Assembly (NCBI RefSeq): GCF_003477705.1
Contig: NZ_QUDV01000003.1
Span: forward strand, 124,001 to 188,000
Direction: 5' to 3'
DNA length: 64,000 nucleotides
Origin: Dorea sp. AF36-15AT
Lineage (GTDB): Bacteria > Bacillota > Clostridia > Lachnospirales > Lachnospiraceae
Part shown: in pieces, positions 35,444 through 44,629 of the stretch
How positions within the stretch are numbered: position 1 is the first letter of the stretch
Layout of the letters: every line of letters starts with the position of its first letter
Notes under the pieces: model-generated
Databases searched by the model: none
Told to the model about the DNA's origin: nothing
Seen by the model: the letters and a program-made list of their open reading frames with translations, nothing else
Position numbers and translations under genes: made by a program

Positions 35444-37537
35444 ATGGTTAAGGTAGGTAAATGGATAGCCAAGCAGAGGGTCTTAATTCTGCTTATCGGA
35501 TTCCTGTTAATAATCCCATCAATCATCGGAATGGCTAAGACAAGAGTAAATTATGATCTGTTAAGCTATCTGCCGGAGCATCTTGAGACGGTTAAGGGAC
35601 AGGATATTCTGGTAGATGAATATGGCATGGGAGCATTCTCCATGGTCGTAGTAGAAGATACGGATCTGAAAGATGTACAGAAACTGGAAGAGAAATTTGA
35701 AAAAGTCGATCATGTCAAAGATGTTCTCTGGTACGACGATGTAGCAGACATCAGCCTTCCGGTAGAAATGATTCCAAAGGATTTGAGAGAATCATTCTTC
35801 GAGGGAGACGCTACGATGATGTTGGTGTTATTCGATAATACAACATCTTCCGATGATGCAATGAATGCAGTCACAGAACTCAGATCGATTGCAAGTAAGC
35901 AGTGTTTTATCGCCGGTATGACCGGTGTTGTAACCGATATTAAGAACGTAGCAATGCAGGAGTTGCCTATATATGTCGTGATTGCAGCGGTATTAAGTCT
36001 GATCATATTGGAACTTACATCTGGATCTTTCATAGTTCCGTTTCTGTTCTTATTAAGTATCGGTCTCGCAATTTTGTATAACTTAGGAAGTAATATTTTT
36101 CTTGGCGAGACATCATACATTACAAAAGCGTTGACCGCGGTATTACAGCTTGGTGTTACAATGGATTATTCCATTTTCCTGCTGAACAGTTATGAGGAAA
36201 ATAAACTAAGATTCCCGGGTGATAAAGAAAGAGCCATGGGACATGCGATATCCAACACGTTCAAGTCTGTTGCAGGAAGTTCTGTAACAACCGTCGCAGG
36301 ATTCCTGGCACTGTGTGTTATGACATTTGCACTGGGACGAGATCTCGGTATCGTAATGGCAAAAGGTGTATTAGTCGGAGTTATCTGTTGCGTAACAATT
36401 CTTCCGGCACTGGTACTGGTATTTGATGGACCGATTGAAAAGACCAGACATAAGTTGTTACTTAGCAATCTCGATAAGCCATCTGCATTTATTACAAAAC
36501 ATTATAAAGCCTGGATCGTTATTTTCCTGGTATTGTTGTTCCCGGCAATTTACGGTAATAACCATACAAAGATTTATTATAATATTGCACAGTCGCTTCC
36601 GAGTACATTGGATTGTAACATTGCAAATGATGAATTGAAAAAAGATTTTAACCTCAGCAATATGCATATCATCATGCTGGATAAAGGTATGAGTGTAAAA
36701 GATAAAGAGGAAATGTTCAAGAAGATTGACGATGTCGATGGTGTGAAATGGACATTGGGAATGAACTCTCTGGTAGGTGCCGGAGTTCCTGATTCTATGA
36801 TCCCGGATGATGTCAAGAGCATGCTCGAGAGTGATGATCATGAACTGGCATTTGTATGCTCCAAGTATGAGTCAGCGACAGACGAAGTGAATGCACAGAT
36901 TGCACAGATTGATAAGATTGTAAAGAAATACGATGATACCGGAATGGTCATCGGTGAAGCACCATTGATGAAAGACCTGGAGGATGTAACTAATGTAGAC
37001 CTGGTAAGAGTCAATGCGATATCAATCATAGCAATATTTATCATTATCTTACTGGTATTCAAATCAATATCCTTACCGATCATATTGGTAGCAGTTATTG
37101 AGTTTGCGATATTTGTAAATATGGCAATCCCGTATTATCAGGGGATCAGTCTTCCGTTCGTAGCAAGCATTGTTATCGGAGCGATCCAGTTGGGAGCTAC
37201 CGTAGACTATGCGATTCTGATGACCACACGTTATCAGAAAGAGCGTATGAAAGGAAAAGATAAGATGGAAGCAATTGGCATTGCACATAGAACAAGTATG
37301 CCGTCTATCATCAGCAGTGGGCTGAGTTTCTTCGCAGCAACATTTGGTGTGGCCTGCTACTCAAAGGTAGAGATGATCGGATCTATCTGTACATTGTTAG
37401 CACGAGGAGCAGTCATCAGTACGGTTGTCGTTCTGCTTATATTGCCGGCAATGTTCATGATATTTGATAAAGTGATCATCAAGACAACGAAGGGATTTAA
37501 GCAAGAACAATTAGAAAGTACACCGAGTGCATCATAA
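35444..37537 (+). CDS. MMPL-family RND transporter
   Basis: This 697-residue membrane protein has twelve predicted helices in two RND halves, each with an extracytoplasmic loop. Helix 4 and 10 regions read QLGVTMDYSIFLL and QLGATVDYAILM, the conserved G-x-x-x-DY proton-relay signature of MMPL proteins. It likely exports lipids or hydrophobic compounds. ATG 35444 has an AAAGGAG SD eight bases upstream. The next gene encodes a YhgE-like coiled repeat protein, a common partner of MMPL transporters in Firmicutes. Operators upstream suggest inducible expression. Confidence 0.92.
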   Translation: MVKVGKWIAKQRVLILLIGFLLIIPSIIGMAKTRVNYDLLSYLPEHLETVKGQDILVDEYGMGAFSMVVVEDTDLKDVQKLEEKFEKVDHVKDVLWYDDVADISLPVEMIPKDLRESFFEGDATMMLVLFDNTTSSDDAMNAVTELRSIASKQCFIAGMTGVVTDIKNVAMQELPIYVVIAAVLSLIILELTSGSFIVPFLFLLSIGLAILYNLGSNIFLGETSYITKALTAVLQLGVTMDYSIFLLNSYEENKLRFPGDKERAMGHAISNTFKSVAGSSVTTVAGFLALCVMTFALGRDLGIVMAKGVLVGVICCVTILPALVLVFDGPIEKTRHKLLLSNLDKPSAFITKHYKAWIVIFLVLLFPAIYGNNHTKIYYNIAQSLPSTLDCNIANDELKKDFNLSNMHIIMLDKGMSVKDKEEMFKKIDDVDGVKWTLGMNSLVGAGVPDSMIPDDVKSMLESDDHELAFVCSKYESATDEVNAQIAQIDKIVKKYDDTGMVIGEAPLMKDLEDVTNVDLVRVNAISIIAIFIIILLVFKSISLPIILVAVIEFAIFVNMAIPYYQGISLPFVASIVIGAIQLGATVDYAILMTTRYQKERMKGKDKMEAIGIAHRTSMPSIISSGLSFFAATFGVACYSKVEMIGSICTLLARGAVISTVVVLLILPAMFMIFDKVIIKTTKGFKQEQLESTPSAS

Positions 37538-37555
37538 AGAAAGGGGATAGTCATC

Positions 37556-39520
37556 ATGAAAAATAAATTGAGTAAACGTGTCATGGCAGGATCAATGGCA
37601 GCAGTGCTTGCTGCGGTTGGAGCAGGAACTTATGGATTTGAACAGAAGTCCATGTCAGAAGTGAAGGCAGAAGAGGAAGATACAGAGACTTTGAAAGAGG
37701 CAGCGGAAACTGTCCTTGGCGATACAACAACAGAAAGTAACGGAGAAACTTACAAAGATGAATCTGTGTATGTAAATGCAGATGCATCCGGTAAGGTGAA
37801 AAAAACAACGGTTACAGAGTGGTTGAAAAATACCGAAAAAGGTTCTGTAGATGACGAAACAGTCCTGGAAGATGTAGAGAATGTAAAAGGTAATGAAAAA
37901 TATAAAGAAGGATCAGATGATTCGATTGTCTGGGAATCAAAAGGAAAAGACATTTATTATCAGGGAACTACAGACGAAGAGCTTCCGGTAAATATGAGCA
38001 TCACCTACAAACTGGACGGCAAAGAAATCTCTCCGAAGGATCTGGCCGGCAAGAGCGGAAAACTGGAGATGACAATCAACTATGAGAACAAATCCAAACA
38101 GAATGTAGATGTAGATGGACAACAGACAGAGATGTATACTCCATTTACCTTAGCAACAGCAATGATGCTTCCGACAGATGAGTATACGAATGTCACAATC
38201 GATAATGGGAAAATCGTATCTGACGGAGATAAAAATATCGTTGTAGGTGTTGCATTTCCGGGATTAAGTGAGGATCTTGGATTAGATAGTTCAAATCTGG
38301 ATGTTGATATTCCAAGTAGTGTAACGATCACTGCTGATGTAACGGATGTGAGTGTAGGAGCAACTTATACCATGGCATCTGCGAACTTGTTAGACAGCAT
38401 CGGTCTGGACGATGTAGACAGCTTCGATGATCTGGATGATTCCATTAATAAACTGGAAGATGCAACCAATCAGCTGGTAGATGGATCAAAAGAACTGGCA
38501 GAGGGTACAAACACACTGAACGGCAAGAGTGGAGAATTGATCAGCGGTGTGGATAAGCTGGCAGATGGAGTGACAGCATATACGGATGGAGTCGCAGGCG
38601 TAGCGGATGGAGCAAATGCTATAAATTCTAATATGGCACTGGTTAAGAATGGCGTAAGTGCAGCGGTAGAAGGAACTGGCAAGTTGGCAACAGGTGTTTC
38701 TGGTGTGCAGAGTGGACTTAATACAGTGGCATCAGGCATTAATACGGCTATAGACAACTTGAATAAGTCCAGTGAAAATATTAAGGGACTGGCAAATCAG
38801 ACAGCATTAACGAATGAAGAAAAACAACAGATTGTCAGTGAGAGTAAGGTATCTGCCGGTCTTGACCAGGCTGGACTGAGTGAGGAGCAGAAAGATGCTG
38901 TAAATACCGCGATAGCTAGTGCGGTAAATGCGGCTTCAGATAAGACGAACAAAAAAGTGGCATATGCAGCAAACAAGTACAGTGAAGGAATGTCAGGTGC
39001 CGCATCTCAGTTAAGTGCCGCATCTTCAGCTTTGACAATGGTAGATCCGGCTAATCCGACAGCTACAGTTGCTGGTGGAGTTGCAGCAGTTAGTGCAGGT
39101 ATTGATGAATTACAGACAAAGCTTGGAACCGGAACAGCAGACCAGCCGGGACTTACAACGGGAGTTGAAGCATTAGCATCTGGAGTGAGTCAGCTTGCAG
39201 ACGGAGCTAATGAATTAAATCAGAAGAGCAGTACACTGAATTCCGGTATGTCTACATTGAAGAATGGCGGTGAACAGCTTGTGAGCGGTGTTGGTGTGTT
39301 GGCATCCGGAGCAGATACATTGGCAAGTGGAATTGCAGAGTATAAGTCAGAGGCAATTGACAAACTGGCAGATGCTTTTGGTGGCGATATCAGTAAGGTG
39401 ACATCAAGAATTGATGCAATGAAAGAGCTCAGTGAAAACTACAAATCATATGCCGGAATCAAAGACGGAATGAATGGTAGTACGAAGTTTATCATCGAAA
39501 CAGAAGCTGTAAGTAAATAA
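37556..39520 (+). CDS. YhgE/Pip-like exported repeat protein linked to the MMPL transporter
   Basis: This 654-residue protein has an N-terminal signal or anchor (about 1-38, KRVMAGSMAAVLAAVGAGTYGF), an extracellular beta domain (about 70-285) and a long helical region. The helical part carries heptad-like repeats such as LADGVTAYTDGVAGVADGANAI and LASGVSQLADGANELNQ, the L-x2-G-x3-L pattern seen in YhgE/Pip and phage-infection proteins. No C-terminal membrane helix is evident, which is unusual for YhgE. It follows the MMPL gene by 18 bp in one operon and probably works as its periplasmic adaptor or gate. Substrate unknown. Confidence 0.8.
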   Translation: MKNKLSKRVMAGSMAAVLAAVGAGTYGFEQKSMSEVKAEEEDTETLKEAAETVLGDTTTESNGETYKDESVYVNADASGKVKKTTVTEWLKNTEKGSVDDETVLEDVENVKGNEKYKEGSDDSIVWESKGKDIYYQGTTDEELPVNMSITYKLDGKEISPKDLAGKSGKLEMTINYENKSKQNVDVDGQQTEMYTPFTLATAMMLPTDEYTNVTIDNGKIVSDGDKNIVVGVAFPGLSEDLGLDSSNLDVDIPSSVTITADVTDVSVGATYTMASANLLDSIGLDDVDSFDDLDDSINKLEDATNQLVDGSKELAEGTNTLNGKSGELISGVDKLADGVTAYTDGVAGVADGANAINSNMALVKNGVSAAVEGTGKLATGVSGVQSGLNTVASGINTAIDNLNKSSENIKGLANQTALTNEEKQQIVSESKVSAGLDQAGLSEEQKDAVNTAIASAVNAASDKTNKKVAYAANKYSEGMSGAASQLSAASSALTMVDPANPTATVAGGVAAVSAGIDELQTKLGTGTADQPGLTTGVEALASGVSQLADGANELNQKSSTLNSGMSTLKNGGEQLVSGVGVLASGADTLASGIAEYKSEAIDKLADAFGGDISKVTSRIDAMKELSENYKSYAGIKDGMNGSTKFIIETEAVSK

Positions 39521-39538
39521 TTGCTAATTACAATAATA

Positions 39539-39584
39539 AAAGGAGAAGTCGTGCATGAAGTGATTCGTGCACGGCTTCTCCTTT
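39539..39584. terminator. bidirectional terminator between the YhgE-like gene and pilT
   Basis: A 17-bp hairpin with one G-U pair has arms at 39539-39555 and 39568-39584, and a 12-nt loop. T-rich sequence on both sides lets it stop transcripts from either convergent gene. Confidence 0.85.
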
Positions 39585-39600
39585 CTGCATTACTGATGAT

Positions 39601-40665
39601 TTATCGTAATCTTCGTTTTAACATCTCTGGATTGGTTGCATAGGTCAGAGCTGTTTCTTCGGTAATTTTACCGTCTTTATATAATCCAAGAAGACTTGTG
39701 TCCATAGAAATCAGGTCATTATTCGCAGAGGAATAGATCAATCCGTCAATCTGTGGGATTTTGTTATCGCGGATCATATTGCGAATTGCCGGGGTAACGG
39801 TCATGATTTCAAATGCAGGTACCTGTCTGCCATCGGTGGAAGGTACTAATTGCTGAGAAACGACTGCCTGAAGTACCATGGATAACTGGACTGCGATCTG
39901 ACGCTGCTGGTTCGGTGGGAATACGTCAATGATTCGGTCAATGGTATTGGCCGCACCGATGGTATGCAGTGTAGAGAAGATCAGGTGACCGGTCTCGGCA
40001 GCAGTCATGGCTACCTGTGTAGTCTCATAGTCACGCATTTCTCCGAGGAGAATGACATCTGGGCTCTGTCGCAGAGATGCGCGAAGAGCAGTAACGTAAC
40101 TCTCAGTGTCGGCATTAATCTCTCGCTGGCTGACGATGCTCTTATCATGCCGGTGCAGGTATTCCAACGGATCTTCCAATGTAATGATATGTTTTTCCTG
40201 TGTGTGATTAATATGGTCAATAATACACGCCAGTGTAGTGGATTTACCATTGCCGGCCGGTCCGGTTACCAGAACAAGTCCCTTGGAATAATTGGCAAGA
40301 TTAATGATGCGTTCTGGAATGTGTCTTTCGCGGCGATCCGGAAGTTCAAAAGAAATGACACGGATAACGGCAGAAAGTGATCCGCGCTGTTTGAAAGCAC
40401 TGACACGGAAGCGAGACAGATTCTGAACAGAGAATGAAAAGTCATCGTCTCCGGTGCGGATCAGAGTGTCCATATCACGATCATCGGCCAGCTGATAAAT
40501 CTGCTTCAGAAGAAGGTGTGTATCGTCTGGCATCAGGCGTTCGGTATTTTCCATGATGATACTTCCGTTCAGTCGGATCGAAGCCGGGCGTCCGGCTACG
40601 ATAAAGATATCGGATGCATGCAGGGCAACTGCTTTTTTCAGTAATTGCTGAGTAGTGAGATCCAT
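39601..40665 (-). CDS. pilT: PilT-type twitching/retraction ATPase
   Basis: This 354-residue hexameric ATPase has an N-terminal PAS-like domain (LHASDIFIVAGRP) and a RecA-like core. Walker A is GPAGNGKST (135-143), the Asp box is LEDPLEYL (163-170), Walker B is VILLGEMRD (204-212) and the His box is HLIFSTLHT. The PilT-specific motif AIRNMIRD (293-300) separates it from PilB. It would retract pili at the inner membrane. It is the last gene of the pilus operon; no PilB is present in the window. Start follows AAGGAGGAC. Confidence 0.93.
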   Translation of the reverse strand: MDLTTQQLLKKAVALHASDIFIVAGRPASIRLNGSIIMENTERLMPDDTHLLLKQIYQLADDRDMDTLIRTGDDDFSFSVQNLSRFRVSAFKQRGSLSAVIRVISFELPDRRERHIPERIINLANYSKGLVLVTGPAGNGKSTTLACIIDHINHTQEKHIITLEDPLEYLHRHDKSIVSQREINADTESYVTALRASLRQSPDVILLGEMRDYETTQVAMTAAETGHLIFSTLHTIGAANTIDRIIDVFPPNQQRQIAVQLSMVLQAVVSQQLVPSTDGRQVPAFEIMTVTPAIRNMIRDNKIPQIDGLIYSSANNDLISMDTSLLGLYKDGKITEETALTYATNPEMLKRRLR

Positions 40666-40708
40666 AAAGTCCTCCTTATATGTGTGTATTATAAGATATA
40701 AGCATTTG

Positions 40709-41251
40709 CTATTTGTTCATGAGATTAAGGGAATTATCACCGTTCCATTCGCGGGTTGCAATGACCTGCCAGGATGAGATCTGGTACAGCACCGGCTGTG
40801 AAATTTCAGATGTATCTTGTGATGTATCTGCTGCATCTCCGGTCGCATTAGCCGGATAGAGCACATCGAGACTGACCTGTAATGCCTGTGAGTCACTGAG
40901 ATCATTTTTCCAGGACAAAGTCATTCCGGAGTCTGTTTCTGATAAAGAGACTCCTGTAGCATCTGCATAATGAGCACGGATTATATCATAATAAGATGCC
41001 TGGTCGGGCGCGTCTCGCCATGCAGTCTGTAGGACTTCGTCAATGGAAGCAAGCTGCTCCTCGGCTTGATTCGATGCTTCATAATAATCGTGGACATGAG
41101 TGGCGGATTTTTTCGCAGCCTGATGATCGGATACGGCAGTTGATAATGAAAGCGCGGCAAATGTAACCATGCATAGCACGATCAGAATCATCATCAATGT
41201 GACGGAGCCAATATTTGTGATTGGAAATTTGCGTCGGTTCGAAGCGTCCAT
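40709..41251 (-). CDS. hypothetical membrane-anchored protein of the pilus operon
   Basis: This 180-residue protein has one N-terminal membrane helix (about 15-37, SVTLMMILIVLCMVTFAALSL) and an extracytoplasmic domain with a helical start and a beta-rich end. It lacks a canonical prepilin cleavage site but resembles PilX-like or DUF4860-neighbour components by position and size. It lies 11 bases after the prepilin-like gene. Likely a minor pilin or assembly factor; no closer assignment is possible. Confidence 0.7.
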   Translation of the reverse strand: MDASNRRKFPITNIGSVTLMMILIVLCMVTFAALSLSTAVSDHQAAKKSATHVHDYYEASNQAEEQLASIDEVLQTAWRDAPDQASYYDIIRAHYADATGVSLSETDSGMTLSWKNDLSDSQALQVSLDVLYPANATGDAADTSQDTSEISQPVLYQISSWQVIATREWNGDNSLNLMNK

Positions 41252-41262
41252 ACGATCTTCTT

Positions 41263-41724
41263 TTATCCTTTCTTTGTATAAAGTTCTAAAGTAAGCTGAT
41301 CAATTGTAGTATCATCCTTTGTCCGGGATGTGGTAATTGTGTAAGTTCGAATATTTTTGCTGTTCAGGTCACTGCCTTGAATCAGAAGTGTATAGGCAGC
41401 TTCTTGTTCGGAACAGTTCTCCCAGTCATTGTTGAAGTAGAGCGTGTACTGTTTTTGATCCACTGATACCAGAGCATACTCTGTGTTTAAGAGATTGACC
41501 GTCTGCTCGGAATCGTCGAGAACAGCGCTATCAGCCGATTTCAGGAGTTCTGCTACGTTTTCTATATGTGACATAGCCTGGTTCATATCCGAAGCCTCCT
41601 GGCTTAATGTGTGCGCCTTGGCAAAGGAGCGTAAACATACGGCACTTACCATAGCGAAGAACAGGATGGCAATCATAATCTCCAACAGAAAGAGTCCGGA
41701 ACGATTATTGGATGTTCGATTCAT
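41263..41724 (-). CDS. type IV prepilin-like protein (minor pilin)
   Basis: This 153-residue protein has a short basic leader and a class III signal: SG-LFLLEIMIAILFFAMV, with predicted cleavage after Gly10 and Glu at mature +5. A hydrophobic helix is followed by a soluble domain. A prepilin peptidase would process it; none is encoded nearby. It overlaps the upstream gene by four bases and has an AAAGGAG SD. Confidence 0.85.
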   Translation of the reverse strand: MNRTSNNRSGLFLLEIMIAILFFAMVSAVCLRSFAKAHTLSQEASDMNQAMSHIENVAELLKSADSAVLDDSEQTVNLLNTEYALVSVDQKQYTLYFNNDWENCSEQEAAYTLLIQGSDLNSKNIRTYTITTSRTKDDTTIDQLTLELYTKKG

Positions 41725-42206
41725 GAGTGACTCCTTTCTGACAGGATACGGCTGTTTGTAACGCCTTCAGTGTCGGTAATAGTAATGCGATATAAGCCGT
41801 TATTAAGCTCAGCGACTTTGAAATCCGAAGCTTCGATAATATTCTTGCCCGCATTCAGGGATACATCGGTATCATCACGTACGAAGAGCTCTTTGAGCCA
41901 TCCATCGGATACATAGATGTAAGTGGTAGAATTGATGCCGTCGGATGAATTTTTCAAAGCCAGGCACTCGGTACCGTCTAAGGTCATGACAGCGATGTTG
42001 CCCGCTACATCGTTCTGACGTATCTTTTCTTCAACGTAGGAAAGAGGTGTATCGGTGCGGTAATGGGCTTCTGCCTGCTCCGTCTGTCCGGTGTAAATGT
42101 GTACGGACAGGATCAGTACAACCAGCGAGGAGGCGGCGAATACAAAGAGTACAGCCAGAGGGAAGATCAGGTCGATCACATGGGATCTGTTACGATGAAA
42201 TCTCAT
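41721..42206 (-). CDS. DUF4860-like pilus-operon membrane protein
   Basis: This 161-residue protein has an N-terminal membrane helix (VIDLIFPLAVLFVFAASSL, about 10-33) and an extracytoplasmic beta domain with VEEKIRQND and DGLYRITITD-like strands. It fits the DUF4860 group seen in Lachnospiraceae pilus clusters; the family name is from memory of the pattern. It lies between two pilin-like genes with four-base spacing or overlap, so it is probably a structural or minor subunit. Confidence 0.7.
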   Translation of the reverse strand: MRFHRNRSHVIDLIFPLAVLFVFAASSLVVLILSVHIYTGQTEQAEAHYRTDTPLSYVEEKIRQNDVAGNIAVMTLDGTECLALKNSSDGINSTTYIYVSDGWLKELFVRDDTDVSLNAGKNIIEASDFKVAELNNGLYRITITDTEGVTNSRILSERSHS

Positions 42207-42209
42207 GAC

Positions 42210-42545
42210 CTAGTTGCCTCCTTTCCGCATGATGGTGATATCAGGCATGATATTGGAGCCGATTGGCTGATAATCTACAAAATATTTGCTCTCGTCGTAG
42301 TGGAGACCGTAGTGTTCTTTCAGGTAATCCAGACTCTCCGGGTAAGAACCTTCTTCCGCATAGCAGCGGGTTACGCTTCTGGTAACGGCTGTCTGCAGAG
42401 TCTGGATGCCTTCTGCGTCCACTTTTTTCTGTATGGATGTGAGCCCCATCCAAAAAAACAGAAAAATAACGAGAAAAACAACTAAAGAAATGATTATATT
42501 TCTAATGTATGAAGTTTGCGATTTTGTCGTAAAACGATGAGACAT
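42210..42545 (-). CDS. small pseudopilin-like protein
   Basis: This 111-residue protein has a membrane helix at about 14-36 (IRNIIISLVVFLVIFLFFWMGL) and a soluble domain with YAEEGSYPESLDYLKEHYGL. That motif is common in pseudopilins (a YP-x-S-LD-YL pattern). It lacks the Gly and Glu+5 of a normal prepilin signal, so it may be anchored unprocessed. Start follows AAAGGA. It is part of the pilus operon after pilC. Confidence 0.75.
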   Translation of the reverse strand: MSHRFTTKSQTSYIRNIIISLVVFLVIFLFFWMGLTSIQKKVDAEGIQTLQTAVTRSVTRCYAEEGSYPESLDYLKEHYGLHYDESKYFVDYQPIGSNIMPDITIMRKGGN

Positions 42546-42594
42546 AGTATGCGCATCCTTTCTTTCAGAAATATAGGGTTATCCGTTTCTGATT

Positions 42595-43644
42595 TTATAA
42601 TCCTGCCATAATACTGATCAGTGGAAGCATTACAGAGAGCAGGATCAGACCTACGATCAGCGACAGGATGATTACCAACGTAGGCTCGATAGCTGCGATA
42701 ACGCCGGAAAGTCTGGTGTTGATTTCTTCCTCGTACTGATCGGCAATCTTGCGCATCACTTCGTCCAGCATACCGGTCCGTGAGCCGAGTGATGCCATTT
42801 TTGCATACAATCCGGAGAAAACACCGCGCTTTTGAAGTACTTCACAGAGGTCTTCGCCATCAGCTACGTCTTCGGTACAGAGTTTCAGACGCTGATGAAA
42901 ATTATCATCTTCAATCAGATCATAGGTGAGCTGCAGACATTCTTGAGGAGTGAGTCCGCTGCTAAGTGTCAGCGCCATGCCATTGGCAAAACGACTGGAA
43001 GAAATGCGTTCTGATAAGGTGCGCATGCCCGGCAGATGTCTTGCCCAGGTACGAAGTGTACGATGTCCGCGTTCCGTGCGGAACAGGTAAAAGAACAGAA
43101 TGATCAATACCGCACATACAATGGCACAGGCGATCGCATGAGAATTAAGAAATTCGCCCGCCTGTAAGATAGCGAGGGATAATCCGCTCATTTCACTGCC
43201 AAGCTGTTTAAATACCTGATTAAAGATTGGCATGATTTTGGTGATCAGAACGAGGATAACTAAAAGCATCATCAGGATCATGATCAGCGGATAAGTGACA
43301 GCACTGCGGATCGTCTGATTTAAAGCAGCTTCCTTATCATAGTAATCGGAAAGAGAAGCCATGACTTCGTCCAGACGTCCGGCCTGTTCGCCAAGTGTCA
43401 CCATATGTACCATATAGTCCGGAAATGCACCTGTGCTTTTCAGTGACTGAGAAAAGTCACCTGTCTGAATCAATGTATCGTTCAATGCTGTGAGAAGATT
43501 CTTCTCGTCAGGATCATCGACATCTTCCAGGAGAATGGAAATACCTTCTACGGAAGAAATTCCGGATTTTAAGATCATCGCCATCTGGGAACAGAAAGCG
43601 GCTGTTTCTGTATTAGACAGTGGTTTTATGTATTTGTCTGACAT
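42595..43644 (-). CDS. pilC: type II secretion / type IV pilus platform protein PilC
   Basis: This 349-residue inner-membrane protein has the two GspF domains, each ending in membrane helices (about 113-140, 165-190 and 320-345). Motifs include FCSQMAMILKSGIS, LGEQAGRLDEVM and SLGSRTGMLDEVMRKIA. It docks the ATPase and the growing pilus. It follows the transglutaminase lipoprotein gene by 28 bp and has an AAAGGAG SD. Confidence 0.93.
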   Translation of the reverse strand: MSDKYIKPLSNTETAAFCSQMAMILKSGISSVEGISILLEDVDDPDEKNLLTALNDTLIQTGDFSQSLKSTGAFPDYMVHMVTLGEQAGRLDEVMASLSDYYDKEAALNQTIRSAVTYPLIMILMMLLVILVLITKIMPIFNQVFKQLGSEMSGLSLAILQAGEFLNSHAIACAIVCAVLIILFFYLFRTERGHRTLRTWARHLPGMRTLSERISSSRFANGMALTLSSGLTPQECLQLTYDLIEDDNFHQRLKLCTEDVADGEDLCEVLQKRGVFSGLYAKMASLGSRTGMLDEVMRKIADQYEEEINTRLSGVIAAIEPTLVIILSLIVGLILLSVMLPLISIMAGL

Positions 43645-43672
43645 AACTGCTCCTTTCCAATATCAGTGAGTA

Positions 43673-44596
43673 TCAGTAAGTATATTTTACGACATAGTGG
43701 CTTCCGTCACCAACATATTTCTTGACGGACTTGCTGTCGTTATTAGCGCCTAAAGTGGGATCCATAATCTGCCAGGAATCCCCGTCAAATTCTATAATAT
43801 TATCTACCCAGCCCTTGTCATCCACATAGGTGCTGATCCAGGCGTGATAGGTGTCTCCGGAATAACCGACTTCCAGCTTGGTCGGAATGTTCTGTGACCG
43901 AAGCATGGCAGTCATTAACGCAGCATAATCAAAGCAGATACCAGTTCCGGAAGCCAGTGTGTCATCCACATTTGGCAGATATCCGTAAGATACATTTTGC
44001 GCTTTTTCTTCATCATAAGAAATATTTTTGATTACAAAGTTATAAATATTTTGCACTACTTCCAGGTCTGTCCAGGTGTCTTCTGCGAGCTCGCTTCCTT
44101 TTTTTACGGCATTAGAATCAGCCTTGAAGTCTACGTATTGGTTCGGGTAAAGAAATGGCAGGAATTCATTTTCAATCTGGACATCAACGGTTTGCTCTAA
44201 CGATAATACGTACGAATCGCCGCCGATATTTTCCATCACCTGTATGGAATAGCTGCCATTGCCTGCAGTAAGTGGAAATGCAGTATAATTCCCGTGTTCT
44301 GTGATCAGGTAGGTATAACAGTTCTGATCAGGTCCTGTAATCTGCAGCTTGACCTTTTCGCAGGAACCGTTGTAATTGACCATCACATAGCCCTGAGAAG
44401 TATTGCTGGCATCAACGGCTGCAACGTCATTCTGGTACACTACAGCACCGTCTGCGGCGGGTGTCAGTACCTGCGGTGTGGAGTCCCGCTTAGGACCGGA
44501 ATGATCCGCTTCAGAGGAGCCGGAACCACCACATCCTGAAAGGAGGATGCCTGACAGAATGACAATGATACATGCTAAGCTGGTCATTTTCTTCAT
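43673..44596 (-). CDS. transglutaminase-like lipoprotein
   Basis: This 307-residue secreted lipoprotein has a signal peptide with lipobox LLSGC (Cys22). A beta domain (about 45-140) is followed by a transglutaminase-like core. Its triad is Cys221 (SGTGICFDYA), His251 (DTYHAWIS) and Asp279 (QIMDPTLG). In bacteria this fold is usually a cysteine peptidase or amide-modifying enzyme on the surface. In an operon with pilus and sigma genes it may crosslink or process surface proteins, possibly the giant adhesin; that is inference. Confidence 0.85.
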   Translation of the reverse strand: MKKMTSLACIIVILSGILLSGCGGSGSSEADHSGPKRDSTPQVLTPAADGAVVYQNDVAAVDASNTSQGYVMVNYNGSCEKVKLQITGPDQNCYTYLITEHGNYTAFPLTAGNGSYSIQVMENIGGDSYVLSLEQTVDVQIENEFLPFLYPNQYVDFKADSNAVKKGSELAEDTWTDLEVVQNIYNFVIKNISYDEEKAQNVSYGYLPNVDDTLASGTGICFDYAALMTAMLRSQNIPTKLEVGYSGDTYHAWISTYVDDKGWVDNIIEFDGDSWQIMDPTLGANNDSKSVKKYVGDGSHYVVKYTY

Positions 44597-44629
44597 GTCA
44601 AGATCCTCCCTTTAGTTGTTGTAAATGAT

